Source: Crotophaga sulcirostris
Lineage: Eukaryota; Chordata; Aves; Cuculiformes; Crotophagidae
Reading direction: 5' to 3'
Length of the DNA stretch: 64,000 bases
Assembly (NCBI GenBank): GCA_013397455.1
Contig: VYZB01000389.1
Coordinates: 186,001 to 250,000, forward strand
Shown: in pieces, positions 1-14,849 of the stretch
How positions within the stretch are numbered: the stretch's first letter is position 1
Layout of the letters: each line of letters opens with the position of its first letter
Program-made: the position numbers and the translations under genes
Notes under the pieces: generated by a model
Databases searched by the model: none
Told to the model about the DNA's origin: nothing
Seen by the model: only the letters and a program-made list of their open reading frames with translations

Positions 1-85
1 GTTAGTGTTGGGTTATAGGTTGGACTCGACGATCTCAGAGGTCCTTTCCAACCTTATAATGCTGTAATACTGTGATACTGTGTAC
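1..85 (+). mobile_element. CR1 LINE 3' tail, truncated by the window edge
   Basis: The bases match the 3' end of the other CR1 copies here: gttggactcgacgatctcag, then aggtcctttccaacc, ending in repeats of the type TACTGTGA. The rest of the element lies before base 1. CR1 retrotransposons lack a poly(A) tail and end in short octamer-like repeats, as seen. Confidence 0.85.
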
Positions 86-3000
86 CTAGAGATGCCTCTG
101 ATCTAGACAAGATCAGGTCCAAATTCATCAGGCAGTGAAACGGAATGATGATCCCCTCTCTTTTCCTTCTTTCCCTCTTCACCCCCGTCTCCTCCCTTCG
201 CACTCCTGTTGTGGCCTGTGGTCAGAAGGTGCTGCCACAGGTCCTGCAGCAATTCAAGAAGACAGTAGGAGCATTTTAGACCAATGCTTATGTCCCTGAT
301 CTAGTGTACCTGCAATAGTCTTCCTATCCAAAGGCTATGGGGAGGTAGGAGATGTAGCAGGTAATTCAGTCCTCTTTGGTTGGGCTTCAGTTGACAGAAG
401 GAAATATTCAACAGATTGTAGAGTCGGGACATCAGTTAGCTCAGTTCATGGGGCCTACAGCTCAGATGCAGAAGTATAAGGTTCAGCATGGGTTTATTAT
501 CCTTTACTTAACCTACAACAAAACAGCTTCCAAAGAACAAATGAGAATGGGGCCAGACTCTTGTCAGTGGTGTCCAGTGACACAATGAGGGGCAATGGGC
601 ACAAACTGGAGCACAGGGAATTCCACTTGAAAACTCCTTTACTGTGAGGGTGATAGAGCACTGGAATAAGCTGCCCAGGGAGGTTGTGGAGTCTCCTTCT
701 CTGGACGTGTTCCCGTGCGACCTGCTTGAGGTGACCTTGTTTTAGCAGAGGAGTTGGACTGCACGATCTTCTGAGGTCACTTCCAACCCCCACCATTCTA
801 TGATTTGGTGATTCTGTGATGTGAATATTAACAATCACAGAAGAGATGAAGACCAACACCACCCTTTGACACTCTTGAAAAATGTTTTGCCTTTAAAAGT
901 TAGCTCTTGTTCATGTTCTAGTATTCAGGGTTCCAGATGCGGCATTTAAAAAAAATGTGACCAGCTCTAATAGAATAGAAGATACTGGAATAACTGATTT
1001 AATCTAGGTATCTGCTAAAATCCTGGCACCAACGATGACTATTGAGTATATACATGTATATATTCATGAACCTAGCTCTGAAGAGCCATTTTCTTTAAAT
1101 GTGTTCGTTATTAACTAATTGAAGAACACGAAAATAACCTGTGCTGAGAAGTCCTCCAAGTTTTGCACACATTGAAACAGTACTGAGAACAGCAGCACAC
1201 CACAGAAACACCTCAACTGAATGCCCTTTCCCTTCCAAATTTAGATTAACATCCTCTCAGTGAAGTCTGAGATCAAAGTAATTAGTCAGGGCTTGGTAGT
1301 TCATTTGCCACAACATATAATCTTTTCAAACCCAGCTGTCCTTCCTTCCCCGTTATGAAAGCAGACTACTACGCTTAAGAACGAGAAGATGGTGAATAAC
1401 CAACACAGAATGACTAATTAGAAGTGTTTCTATCAGAACTGATATTGGAATAAATGATTAAACCCTTTCATAATCAACTCATTTATTAAAGCAAATGCCT
1501 TAAAAGCGAAAGCTTGTCATTTACGGTAGTTTTTGCAATGGGCAGTTATTCTATGTGTTTACTTCAAGAGTACATTTTTGTACTTTGGTAAATCAAGAAA
1601 TATTGATTTTGAGCAAGTCGTTGATTTTATTGTCAGAACAAATTTAGCTTTGAGAATTGATTTTATTAACCTATTTCATAAGTGCCTCTAAGCACATAGT
1701 TTGTGAGCAAACCACATTCTCTGGATGTAAATGCCATTTGTAATTTAGCCAAAAAACATTTTAAGTGGAGATGGGCCAAATTAATTTTTCATTTATGTTT
1801 ATACCATTCTGGAATAAACTCAACAGTTTTGCAAGGATATACAACTGTTTCTGACTAAGTGAAAATATCATTCCCTTATTTTCACTGATAGAGTTTCAGA
1901 TTAACATGCTTTACTTCAATAGGATGCGATTATTCCATAGAATTTTCTGGTTATCAGCAACAATTTTTAAAGAAGACTGTTGAGCAAATTTGGTACTGTT
2001 ACTTTTCAGAACATACATTCTTGGCATTTATTTTGCGTCTGTGTCTTACTGCGTATGTGGAAAACTTCAAAAGTATGGATTTTGTGAAAAATTTCAATAA
2101 ATAGATTCACTTAAACCTCTGTCAATTGTCAACAATGTGACTTCACCTATCAGTGACAGAAAATTATACAGTAAATATTACTACACTCAGACTTAGAAAA
2201 TGAGACCGTCCGCTTTTTAAGGACATTTTAAGATGCCAGCATTTATTATGTTGTTTAGAGTATTTGTTGGCATGCATTCAAAACTTATCTGAAGATGATC
2301 TCAATCTGTGTAGCAAGAACACACATTGCTTTGCCAGAATGCTGAAGCATCTGCAAAATTTTGACAGATGTGCAGCAACAGTTTCCTGCAGGTGCTGCAG
2401 CATGGAATCACCTGGACTGTTCATGGCAAACAAAAGTTTATTTCTGCTTCTCAGAAAAGAAGGCCCTGCCTGAACTGAATGCTGATGCCCTGAGAGCAAT
2501 ACAAAGAAAAATTTGCTCTGTGACATGCTTTTTCTTACCTATGATTCTGCAGAAACCCTTTATCCATGGCATTGGAACTATGTTGTTGAGCAAGGTAAAC
2601 TAAACCTGTTTCTAGCAAGCAGCCAGTCTACCAAACCCCAGGATTTTAAGACTATTTAAATCTAGGTAAAAATTTAGCATATTTGTTTTCAGCCCAAAAT
2701 GTTTTCGTTTTAAATTTCATTTCAACTTAAAAAATAAAATAATCTTATTTCCACATTTGCCAGACCCTCTGCTGCAACTTGTTTGCTAAAGGATCGTTGC
2801 ATTTTTTAAAAGGAATTGAAAACCATTGAAAATCACCATTTCAGATGTAGTGAGGCATTTTGTTACTGAGCAAAATGAGCAAAAATGTGAACACAAACAC
2901 ACAGCTACACATTATATGGCCAGTAAAGCAATTATCTGTACAGCCTGAGATGCGGATCACAAGGAGAAGGCAGGGAGCAGACGTTGCACCTGGCTCCATT

Positions 3001-4483
3001 CCCTGCACCTCAGAGATCTCTAATCTGGTTATTGATGCCCCAGGCAGCTGTTACATGTACCCAAGAAGCAAGCAAATTTGCTTCAGGGAGCTTTAAGTTC
3101 CATGAAGCATCACTCCTGCCAGCTGGTATGCAGTGATGGAGCGACGAGTCTGCGTCTCCAGCTGGGGAGCACCGCGTGCTGTAGTGGGTTCATCGGCAGG
3201 ACTGGTTCTCCTGCAAGAATTGGTGCCAGAGTAGAAGCCAAGAAGCCCAGAAGCCGTATGATCTCAAGACAATTACTAGGCTAGTTTAAGATTGGGTTTA
3301 GTACAACTAATTCTGTTTTACATGAAATAATTACGTGTCTGTGGGACCAGAGAGTATACGAAGGCTTGTTGAACCCAGAAGTGGGAACAGAGAAGCTGAG
3401 GTTCCTCTGTCTGTATTTGCAAATACTTAGGGTGCAGTGACAGGTGAGATGGAACAAGGACACAGTTTTGTGTTTCGACTCTAGTAATAAAATGCCCAGG
3501 TGCTTCTGTGACAGCAGCATTAGATTCTACAGTTCGTCCCTGTGAAATCTGATAAAAACTACCTAAAACATTGACCCAACATTCTTAACGTATGTGAATA
3601 CAAGATCATAGTCACCTGTTATTACTCCAAGTCTACTCAGAAACAAGGAACAAGCTCTTACCACTGTTATGCAGTGTATTTTAACTGTGATTTTCCAATT
3701 GTGAAGGACTGAGAAAAGGGCAGGGAGAAAAATGCAAAAGTAACTCGATCCTCGTTATTAGCTTACATAGGCCATAACATAACTTTAGTACATTACTTGA
3801 ATGCCTCAGGATTTTTTCAAGTACAGCCTTTCCCTCATTTTAAAGCTGATTAATTCAAGTGTTTGTTGGCAAAGGCCAATTCTTTTCTTGTGCTATCTGT
3901 AAGTGTGGCTCACTGACAAGTCAAGAGTACCATTTCTTCACATTTATTGATATCTTTTTTTAGCATTAACTAGAGATGCGATAAGTGTCTTTTACTCCAA
4001 TTTTCTTTTACACTGCTCTTGAAACAAGAACTGAAAGGCACTTTGAGAAATGTATTTGAAATGTAGCAGCTTCACTAAAATACCACTGTTGTGTAATTAC
4101 TTACTGTAATATAGATTTTTTACATTTAGTAGTTCAAGCAAATCAGTCTGAATGCTGGACTTAAGGAAAGCACTCTAAACTTCTGACAAACTCATTAAAA
4201 GATCTATCTCAGAGTAGCAAGCAACTTTCCAAAGCAGTATGTACTTTTTCTATAAGATGCTCTACACGCTCATATGCTGTCTCCTGAAGAAAGATTAAGG
4301 TTTTGCATTTATCCGGTACACCTTAAAATAATCATGTGAATGGAAGATCTATTGCGTATTGTGCAGCCCAGAATTATCTGATCCATCCCGCATATTCCAA
4401 TATACAATCCTTATACAGGAAACTAAGTTATCTGTCTCCACAACGTGTAGAGAAGTGACAACATACGAAAACCAGGTATCTAC
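86..4483 (-). other. TENM1: TENM1 intron, 3' part (incomplete)
   Basis: This is the start of the intron that follows the last exon in the window. It contains a degraded CR1 at 541-830. A patch at 3090-3260 is GC-richer than its surroundings, with short open frames I cannot identify. No downstream TENM1 exon is present. Confidence 0.8.
541..830 (+). mobile_element. CR1 LINE fragment, older subfamily
   Basis: It carries the CR1 3' region signature: a segment with gggcacaaactggagcacag, then tttactgtgagggtgatagag, agctgcccagggaggttgtg, gagttggactgcacgatctt and a terminal ATTCTATGATT-like tail. Divergence and small gaps suggest an older insertion than the TACTGTGA copies. Confidence 0.85.
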
Positions 4484-4638
4484 CTGAGTAATGTCCATTC
4501 CAGAGTCACAGCTCAATGGCTGGGTTGATGTGAGGCCGTTTGAACCTATTATTGTTGTGATCACACCGTTCTCATCAATTTTCCGAATCATGGTTCCGTC
4601 AACGAAGTAAATAAATCCGTGCTTATCTACAGTGATAC
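4484..4638 (-). CDS. TENM1: TENM1 exon: NHL blade, last exon in window
   Basis: This 155-nt exon (phase 1 in, phase 0 out) begins [16 protein letters not shown] and continues [20 protein letters not shown] to [10 protein letters not shown]. With the end of the previous exon it forms an NHL blade (S-P-R-G-I-T-V-D...). The run [16 protein letters not shown] is characteristic of teneurin-1. The acceptor is cttcttgcag and the donor gtagat. The next coding segment, expected to begin V-R-L-E-W-P-T-D-L as in other teneurins, is not found between 1 and 4483, so it lies outside the window. Confidence 0.95.
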
Positions 4639-5693
4639 CTGCAAGAAGGGAAAGGGTAAAAAGAGTGTTAGTACTGACATTATCAGATTAAAAAGTATAA
4701 GCTTTAAACATTTCCTCTCCTCTTAGTCTCTGAAAATCTGCTGATTAAAAAAAGTATGACTAATTTTTTTCTACACATTGCTTATTTGAGGCTTATATAA
4801 ATTGTACATGGAAAGATCAGACTGTATTTGACTTACACAGAAAGAAGGAAGATACAAGGAAGAAACAGGACAAAACAGAACAAAAAATAGAGGTTTTGCT
4901 TGCAATGGAATTCTATATACAGAATTGGGCTCTTCTTGGGAGAAGACTAGCTCTTCTAAAACCTTATTTTACAGTTGACTTTTCTTCATTTTCATTTCAT
5001 TTTCACTTTCTTAATTCTCATGTAGAGGTGTGTCAGGTTTGAGTGGTAAGATTTTGGTAGCGAGAGGCTACAGGGGTGGCTTCTGTGAGCAGCTGCTAGA
5101 AGCTTCCCCCATGTCTGATGGAGCCAACGCAAGCTGGCTCCAAGATGAACCCACTCTGGAAACAGAGGCACAGAAAGCCCTGGTCTGCCCCGGTCTAACA
5201 CTTTCTCCCCAATTCTTCCTGCATTCAATTTTGTTTGACTCTTCTATATTGCATGAATGGTAAGGAAGACTCTTTTTTCCCCTGAAACACTGAAAATATA
5301 GCTAGAAAAGTACTTTATTCTTAGGTTTATGAAATCCTATCTACCAAAACCGCTCAATTTCTTGCTTTAAACCACTTCATAATTTCCCATTTTAAGTTGC
5401 ATAACTTTGCAATTATAGCAGCTGCTGTGCACAGCCAAGCTATTTTAATAATGAATTTATGTTCTGCTACACAGAAATGAAAGGCAGAGGACTTGAACAG
5501 ATGGTTTGGACACTGGCTTATATAGTTCTTGATTTTTCTCCCCTGCATTTAGCATAACTGAAGGCTGCATGTACTCTGAGTTTACAAAACACTTGTCTGC
5601 TTGCCAGTTTAGGATCTCACACAGCAATTCCACACACCATTAAAAAAGACAAAAAGCCCAAACTGAATTCCCTTACCTCCCAGCCCCATTTCC

Positions 5694-5855
5694 ATATCAC
5701 AGTATCACAGTATTACAAGATTGGAAAGGACCTTTGAGATCATCAAGTCCAACCTATAACCCAACAGTAACACTAACACCAACACCAACTCATCATCTAA
5801 ACCATGGCACTAAGTGCCTCATCCAATCTCCTCTCAAATACCTCAAGGGATGGCT
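5694..5855 (-). mobile_element. CR1 LINE 3' end, TACTGTGA subfamily
   Basis: This is the reverse complement of the common element: tatcacagtatcacagtatt at the start, then ggacctttgagatcatcaag, and a match continuing to ctcctctcaaatacctcaag. It is the only TACTGTGA-tailed copy in the same direction as TENM1. Confidence 0.88.
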
Positions 5856-8800
5856 AATTTCTTTAAATATATAGGAACAGTTGCAGCTGGGGGCAAGGCA
5901 GAGGAAGCAGTGTTGGGTGCAGGACCAGGCAGCCCTGATGGGGAACATGTATCTCCCACACGGCTAGGAGAAGGTGGGACAGCCTCCCCTGGCCCCTAAG
6001 TAAATCTGTACCTGGCAGTTGGAAATGCCTGGGGACTGAGTTTAAGTTACACACACAATCGGGTGTAACACACTTTCTCTTACAGTGCTAACATCCAGTG
6101 GCAGGGACCCAAGAGAAACTGCCCATGACCCCTTCTTTTTTAATAGAAAGCAGGAATAACATCCACACCATGTCTGTGCAACCAGGAGATTAACAAGGGC
6201 TCAACTGTCCCTCTGCCAGAGCAGGCTGACCTCCTCCTCCAGAGGTTTCCATCCCTTACTTTGGCTGAGAGGGAGGAATTGAGTGAGGCTGCGAAGGCCT
6301 TGCAAGGGGACAGGCTCTTGGGCTCACCTTGCCATCATGTCCCCACTGCCCAGAAGTGCCTCTTCACTGCAGGTGACATTTAGGCACCTTGAGGAGCTCC
6401 GAGGGTATCATCACAAAACAATCCCAAAGGCCACAGCAGTTAACTTCACCGCTCCCACGACGTCTGGCTTTCAGGCTGTCTATCAGCACAGTGGTGGCAG
6501 TTGAAATTAATCCTTTAATTTGTCAATTCAGTGTATTCACCTGGCTATCCTGTCACCTTCTCCATCCAGGACAAAGAGCGCCCACAGACTGCTGAAGTGC
6601 TTCAGGGGACAGGGTTAGGCTAGACTGCTCCATCATGTGAAATGGCTGATCGCTGAGGTGTCCCCTTCCTCAGGACAGACGTCACCTGGTGGGGCTGTAC
6701 GGGACAGGTGTGGGGAAACCCAGTAGGTTATGAAAAGTCTGAGCTCACAGATAGTGCCTTCTTGGTACTGGCTCCCTCAGAGCATCTTTACTCTTTAATT
6801 AAAAAGTAATGGTGCTTTCAGAAACTACACAGTGACTGGCAAGCTCATGGTTGTCATCTGCTTCTGAGAAGTCCAACTATAAAACCATAAGGTTGAAGGT
6901 GGGCTGAGGCAAAGGGTGCATATGAGAAGCAAAAAGAAACCTAGCCTCATCATTAATGACCACAGACACAATTAACATATACATCTGATTGGGTTTTTCC
7001 AGATGTTATTTTGAGGGAATGCACACAGCAGAAGCCAACAAAGCAAACCATGCTGAGAGGACTGCACCTTCTGTGGTGCAGCTAGAAGTCTGCAGAGGCT
7101 TTCACAACAATAGTTCCTAAAGGTCCAAGTCACGATATGCAGTTTACATGGATAAATTTTCTCCTCAGAAAACAAGGACTGTGTTGACTCTGCTGCCACA
7201 GTTTGGGGCCATGGAGCAGGTGGAGCTAGGCTCTGAGGCACCTCCTGCAGCTCTTGTTGGGATGCTCAGGGGTTCCTGCCCTCCTGCCTGAGCTCTCTCC
7301 TGCTCCAATGAGCTTTATGCTGTAAAAGCTGAATTATTAGTAAATGGAAAAGCTGCTAGGAAATTGTTCTAGTTTGTTTTCTTTTTTTTTCTTCATGGAT
7401 GTGTGAAAGTTGGAGACAAAAGTCTCTTTAGTCCTAATCTCCTACTACTTTCTTGAGGGTCTCTTCAGGACTCCTTTTGAGGAAAAAAACCCATGCTGGA
7501 CTGATGTGGCACAGAAGGTGTGAGAACAAGGATCACCATTTGTTATTGTTGCGGGGTGCAGGCAGGTATGACTGTTGGGGATGTTTTTAACCTTATTGAT
7601 ATTGCACTGTGGAGCAATATTACATTCGACTTGCTTTCCAGTGTGGCTCACAGGCTCAAATGAGAAACCTGATGTGGGTGGGAATGACAGCACAGGTGCT
7701 GTGCCTTAGTCTGCGTTTGCAGAGGGGTGGTACTGCATGGTAAGCAAGCAGTCATGTTTCTCACCTGGGTAGTGCAGCCCTGGATGGGATCCATGCCATG
7801 GACAACACAAGGCCAGGATCTATTACTAGGGCAAGTGCATCTTCTGTTTTACGCAATTTCCCTGTGAACAGATGGCTGTGTTGGCTGCAAACCATCCATT
7901 ATATAAAAATCAAAAATTATGCTGCAATGAAATAAAGCTACTCAGCTGTGTTGCTGAATGGATTTCAAACACTGACTATATAAGAAAACCAAAGATCCTT
8001 TAATATTCATAAGCGTACCTTTTGCTCTCCAGCCACTGCAGAAAGGCAGTCTGTCTGCAAGGGAAGTACATATGCCAGTGCAATGTGTACAAACTAGCCC
8101 AAGCCTCCAGTATTTGTACTAAAGAAAAATAAATTCCTGGTACTTCCCAATAAGCCAGTTTCTTCAAGTACCAGTACATATGTTCAACAACAAACTACTG
8201 CTTCCAGTGCTTACTCTGTATACGAAAACAACATGACTTTACCCTTTTGAAAAAATTACTTAAACATTTAAGTCTTGTTGACAAATACCCTATATAAGAC
8301 ATCCACTGGAAAACAAAACACAGATTTGTGTCTAAACTGTCCTGATTTATTCATTACTAAAGTTGGATTCATTAACAATCCTGTCACATCTTGCATGATG
8401 CTTCCCATAATCTGTACTCCAAGAGCTTAATTTTAATCCTTTTCTGACGTACGGTGTAATGCAGAATCAAATCACACGCAGCACTTCAACTGTGCTTTAA
8501 TCACTGAGATAAGAGGAAACACACACATGCTGAGTGCAGTGAACTGCACTGAGTGCAGGTAGGAACACTGCTCATTCCGAGAGTGAGCAAGAAATGTCAT
8601 GTTTAGGTATCTTTTCTTTGGCCAAGAGAATGAGATGTAGTTTGCATTAGGGTCTGATTCTGTTTTTCTTAAGGAACCATAGCACTAAACTGTATGCCCA
8701 GTTGATGCTGTCTTTGGTCACAAATGTGACCTATTGTACATGGCAGACTTAGCTTGCTTGGATATAGGATTCCTCATTAAACACTAATGTCTGAGTAAGG

Positions 8801-11137
8801 ACAAAATAACCTTGGGCTTTAGTCTTGTTCCTTGACTCAGAGCTGAGCACAATCTGTTTTTCCAGGTAACATGCTGAACATGAATGTTCAGTAACAACTG
8901 AAGAACTGTTTTTACTTATGTTTAATCACTGGGACTATTTTACATAGGACTAGGTTTTATACCTGAATGTAAAACAGTATGAACACCTATCCCCAGTAGA
9001 TTTGTGTGCCAATACCTTGGAACAATATTTTTAACACTTGGAGGTCTTTTAATCAGTACCACTTAAATTCTGTTAACTAACATGAAAAAATGAGCCACTG
9101 CTAGTGCAATTATCCATGGTTACTAAGCATCATTGCTAGGAAGACTCTGCAGAAAAAGTTTTGGTCTTTACAACTGTTTCCTGCATAAAGGAATACTTGG
9201 TAGATGGGCTGAGAACACCCATGATAAACATAGAAGACTGGCTACAACCTCTCCTGTTATATTATCTCAGGATTTTGGTTAAAGGGTTATTTCCCTTGAT
9301 ATATCTGCCTTAGTGCACATACGTACACAATTACAATACAAAAAACACTTTGAAAGCTAAATGATCACTTTTGTGTATAGTTCTAATTGGTATAAATTCA
9401 AAATGGATATGATTATTATACCTATGACATTTCAGTCTAGAAATTTTAGCATTTCAATGTTAGTGGAGCTAAACTTACAGTGCTAAAAATAGAGATTAAA
9501 AGAAATACAGTAAATTGCCCATTAAGATATATTCCTCCCCCCCATCATTGCCTGCACCTGCATTTTAAGAGACTTTTTGGGAATAAATCCTTTTCAAACA
9601 CATCAATAAACAGCATCTAGAGCTATATGTTGCCCACTTTCAGAAATTCTGCTTTTCACTTTTTGTCTAGCTAAAAACTTCTCAAATGAGCATCTTACAT
9701 CGAAAACTTCTAATTAAACTTCTGAAGCATTTGTAAAACAACATCTAAAACTACTAGTGAGGACTGATAAAAGGGAATGCCACCTTCTGCTGAAGAAAAA
9801 CTGTATCTAGAAGGAACTTGCGATTCTTATAAAACTTTTAATAGGAAGAAGTGAATCAAATTGGTTAATTATCATTTTATGGTTGGTAAAAGGGCAAATT
9901 ACATGCCACCCATTTCTAAACTTCTAAATGTCTTTTGCGCTTTTAATTAAAGCTGCCATCTAGAATCTACTAAAGCAATTTTATGCAATTAGTTATTTAT
10001 AGGTTACCATAATACACCACTCAAAATATGATTCAAGTGATTTGCAGTCTGTTGCTTTGTGATCTTTGTCATCTTTACTTCATTACTATCTCAGTACTAG
10101 CAGCAAAATATTCAGCAGTTCTTTGTCAGCTGAAACGTGACTTTAGTACTTGCACTTGAGTGCTCTCTTTGGATGCATAAGAGTAGAGTTGGAGCAAACA
10201 GCATTTTTAACTTCATGACTGTGAATGGAAATGTCCTGCTTCCAGTCTGAGATGTGATGCCTGACAACAGCCAGCAGAAAAGTGAGTAACATGCATTCAG
10301 ATGAAGATTGGATGAAATTCATGAAAACTTGCTGTCCAAAAAGTTTACCTTAAACATTCTATAAGATTCCCAGACTTCTGAAATCATATATAGCTAAGAC
10401 TACCGAAGAGAAAAATAAGGAATAAACTATGATGAATCAAAAATGGCACAAGATTATTTTTTTTGCTGGTTCTGATACGCATGTGACAATGATTCAAGGT
10501 TGCAAATCGCCTTGGTTTGTCTGCTTCTTACTTTATGTGTTGCTAATGAGACATGCCATCCCCTTTTGCTTTCTGTTTTGAATTGTATGGAAGCATTGAA
10601 AAGGTCATAGGAATTTACAAAATAGAAAATACTGCTGAATAAATAGTATTGATCACTACCTACAACAAGGTGGTCTTGTTTTCACAAAAGGCCATATTAA
10701 CAATTTTGTCTGCATCCTACTGAAGGTAACAGGAATCTATTAGCTAAGCAGAAGCAGGCACTAAATGGGCTACTGTCATTTGACAGATGTAAAAGTTTAA
10801 TATGAGCAGTTGTTCTTACAGCTTTATTTACTTTAGAAACCATTGCTTCAGATGGTGAGCAACAAGACTGATTACTTCAGGATGCAAGCTACTGGGGTGA
10901 GCACATTTTCAAAACCATGATCTTTTTTAGTGGTATATCCTTAGTAAAGTAATTTCAAGCAAAATGAATAAAACTACACCGCAGAACCAATTTTTAATTT
11001 AAGCTTTCATTTGTGTTGCTAGTTCATGGCTATGGGTCTGAGTGAAAAAGGTTCTTTGCTACAGCTGTGTATAAGATATTTTTATGCATGGAATTTAGAA
11101 CTTACTCCAACCTTCAACAATTCCCTGGTGTTTACTT

Positions 11138-11170
11138 TGAGGTCACTGCATCTGTAGTGAGGTCACTGCA
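11138..11170. repeat. Short 20-bp-period duplication of tgaggtcactgca
   Basis: The 13-mer occurs at 11138 and 11158. Each copy holds AGGTCA, a nuclear-receptor half-site, but the 20-bp period matches no usual receptor spacing. Confidence 0.7.
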
Positions 11171-14100
11171 ATGTATTCAAGTACTCTGTACTCAGCATGC
11201 AGCTTTTAACATCTTGAGGCACTGACTGTGCACACAGCTTGTGCAGACAGTGTGTGCATCTATCTTCTAGTTCTAGACTCTGGTCTGGACCCAGGAGTCA
11301 AAAAGCAGACGCTGCGGGACATTGGATGCTTACATATTTGGATTTAGTGCTTGGGCTTCCAAATGTAAATCACTTCCAATGCTTAGGGTTCAACCATCAG
11401 AAGAACTTACTTTTTTCAAAAAAGTTACTTAGTTTACGTTTCCACCACAGCTATCCTGTGTGTTTTTGATCCAGGTATTGGCTTTGAACAACTCCCAGGT
11501 TTTCCTATTAATGTTAGTGCTTCTCGCTCCTCCAATACTGAATGACTAATCTAGTTAAAACCAGGACACTATCCTTTGGTGCTTTATTATAAATACTAAT
11601 CCAGATTGTTTAAAAGATAGTGACTGAATGTGCCATAATTATCCTTTTATCAAAAAATTCCCAAACTCACCAAACAGAATTCCCCACCCCAAAATTAAAA
11701 TCTGTTACTTGGCAAAGTTCAAGTGATTTGGATTCAGTCAGTGATTAATAACTTGTGTAGTTACTTCTTCATTTTCAATATCTGCTTGTGTAATAAATGT
11801 GTTCAGCTTGTCACAGATCTTATTTTATGTCCCAACCTTGTATCATTTCACATTCTGCTTAAATACTTAGTCATCTATTACATGACTCATTAGGCTGAGA
11901 TATCTACAGAATTAAAGAAAGTTGCAGTAAAAATAATATATTGAAGTTCACATTTCAACTACATCACCCATGCATGTTTAAAAGCATCTTTCAAAGTCAG
12001 CTCAACATACAATAGTGCAAGATTAATGGTCACTAAGGCTCATCTCTGGTTCACCGAGAAGTGGGAACAAGACTGAACAAAGCTACATGGGTTTGTTACC
12101 TGCAAAATAAAAGTTGTGGAAAGCAGATCAAATCAATTGATTAGTGTGACTTCATGATGTTTTCCTGTCTGGTATATAATTCCTGATCTCTAGGCAAAGG
12201 CAGTCTTGCCAAATAAAGATAAAAAGAAATAAATGTTGACAAAAGACTTAAATCATTAAATACAATCTAGGACTCTCCCAAAAACTACCTGCATGCTCAC
12301 TGAAGCAAAAAAAATTGTTGTGAGTTAAAAAAAGTTAAAACAGCATTTGAAGCAACTTTCATTCAGAAAAGTAAATAAGAAAGAGTATTTGAATTTCCAC
12401 TTACTAACCTACTTCTGAGAATGTTACCAAACAGGATTAAGTTTCACAAGTGTTACTCAGTAGGTATTTCTTAGCAATTTTGCAAATGGATAAATGGAGT
12501 CATACAGATAATCATTCAGAGTCTCAAGCAGCTGATAGCAAAACGAGAAGACAACTTTTGAGCTGTAACTAACCAAGGTCAGATGGCCACTAAACAGAGT
12601 ACTTTCTCAGATATTATCTTTCTACCAATTAAGAGGTAAAGTTACTTTTCATTTGTAACAGGGGAAAAAAGGACTACTCAGGACAAAAATAAGGTGGCAA
12701 ATGAGAGAAAAAAAGAAGCTAAATATTTTTTGTATATCAGCTTAAAAAATAAATGCTAATCCTGTCTAGTAATGGAGTAATGCAAGTGGTTATATTTAAT
12801 AAACCCTTGGCAATCACTCTGTCTTTATCTGTATTATCAGATACCTATTTTTGCATTGTAAAAATCTCAGAGGTGATGGGTTAGAAGCAATTCATTTATT
12901 TCTGTGGGCAAATACTACATAACATTGTGTTGCTTTGTGTTCAAGTATTTTTAAACATGGATAAGATGCTCATGAGTCTGTGGACTCACCAAAATTTTTG
13001 ACAGTGTTTCCTGCCTCCTAGAATAAAATATTTTCAGGTATACTGTTTCACTGGTTTTTCAGAAGGAATGTGATGTCTTCGGACTTGACAATTATTCCAA
13101 TAACAAGCAAAACAAGTGACCGAAAAGAATCTCTAGAACTGTATTTAAGTATGTGAGACTTCTATGTTTCTTAAGAAATTGTAGATCTATGGGTACCAGG
13201 AATGTACTACTAATACTTTCCTAGATTATTCAACCTCTTACAGTTTAGAGGAAAACAAGGACCTGTACTTATAAGGCCATTGTGTTAACACACAGCTAAT
13301 TGTTCATGCTGTGCTGGTGACCACAGGTTGATGCTGCATTTTGCTAGCCCCTTACAAAAATGGAATGCAGCGGTCCATAGCTCCTTGAATTAAAATCCAA
13401 AACCTCAAACATAACAAATCTGAGAATTTCAAATTGATGTAATTTAGAGTAAATGTAGAAATCAAATGCACCTGGGAGCCATTGCTTGAACTTGTCAATA
13501 TACGAGCATTGTCTGCTACCACTTAATTTTTTAATATTTGCTGGTTGCCCCAGAACTCATGAATTGTACTTTTATTCCTCTTTATTTCTTTATGACTCGA
13601 ACCTCCTGTTAAGGAAGCCAGAATGGGTAGTTTTAAAGTAAATAGCATATTACAAATATTCACCAACATACTTCCCCAATAAGAAACTAAGATGGAACAA
13701 CTAATTGTATTGTAATTAGATATAATCAATTGTAATCAGCAATAAAAAATCGGTCATTTTCCTGCTAAAGGATCTGAAAACTTTTATTTTCTATTATTTT
13801 TAGAATTGATTCATTACATTAATTAGCTGTCTGAAGATTAACATTTATTTGTACTTACTTCACACTTACCTTTTACCGTTAAAGACATGTTAAAAGTCAC
13901 TCTATAATTACAACGCGTCTCTTGCTAAGCCTTAAAACAGGATTATTTGCTTGTCTTAGAGACATTTCTGCCTGGATATACTTTCTAATTTCTTACTGAT
14001 ACACAGCTTTCCTTTTTAGCTCATGGAAAATAATCAAAACCCTGCCTTAGAGCTAGTCATTAGGAGGGAACAGTGTGCTACAGGGGGAACATGCTAAATT

Positions 14101-14849
14101 CCCACTCAGGGCTCTGCCATGGGAGCTGCTTGAGTACTCTTTCTTCCAGGAAATTCAGTGGGAGTTGAGGGTGTTCAGCTGCTTTAGAGCACCAAATCCA
14201 TAGACTTTATCACTGTTCTAATGCAGACTGCAAGGGGATTAATCGTGCCTCTGGTTGTGATTCAAGGCTTCGCAAGCATTTTGCCTGTGACAATACAGGA
14301 TGCACTCTTAACAGGAAGGCTGCAGGAAAATGCTGATTTCAGGTGCAGAAGGTGAGCTGCTCATATTTTGCAAAGTGCATTTAATGAGGAGGGACAAGTT
14401 AGAGTTCCAAATAAACTTGATTTTGCTGGCTGTCTGATTTGAACAGCTCTGACTTAATGGGTATGAGTAAGCTCCATTAACATTACAAGAATCACCTGAA
14501 TGCATAAAATATTAAAAAATTGACTTTGCAACCGTATTGTTTATCTAAAAGTTAAAAATAAAATGCTGCCACCTTGCAACAGAAAGGTAATAAGAGGAAT
14601 GCTGCCACAAAAGGAAAGAGTGTTTCAGAGAATGCAAGCTGGAGCAGGCTGCTCATGTTACTCCTTCATAAAGGACTGGTTGTATTAAAAACATGAGTGA
14701 GCGTTATGAAATTATTAAGCTTGCTTATAGTTGGTTAAATCATTGCCTCAGACCCATTTTTGTCCATCCAGTTGCATCTGACTTTCTAAATAATGGAAGG
14801 AAATGACAGATGACCAACACCAAGTATTCTGGATATGTTATTTTCTTAC

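Larger units (their letters stand above)
4639..14849 (-). other. TENM1: TENM1 intron, about 10.2 kb
   Basis: This phase-1 intron has one minus-oriented CR1 (5694-5855) near its 3' end and a small duplication at 11138-11170. About 6-7 kb between roughly 7900 and 14800 is AT-rich with no recognised repeat or gene, which may include conserved noncoding sequence. I cannot test conservation here. Confidence 0.85.

Noticed and set aside
11138..11170. Repeated AGGTCA half-sites as a nuclear-receptor element
   Set aside because: The 20-bp period does not match known direct-repeat spacings, and the two copies look like a simple local duplication.
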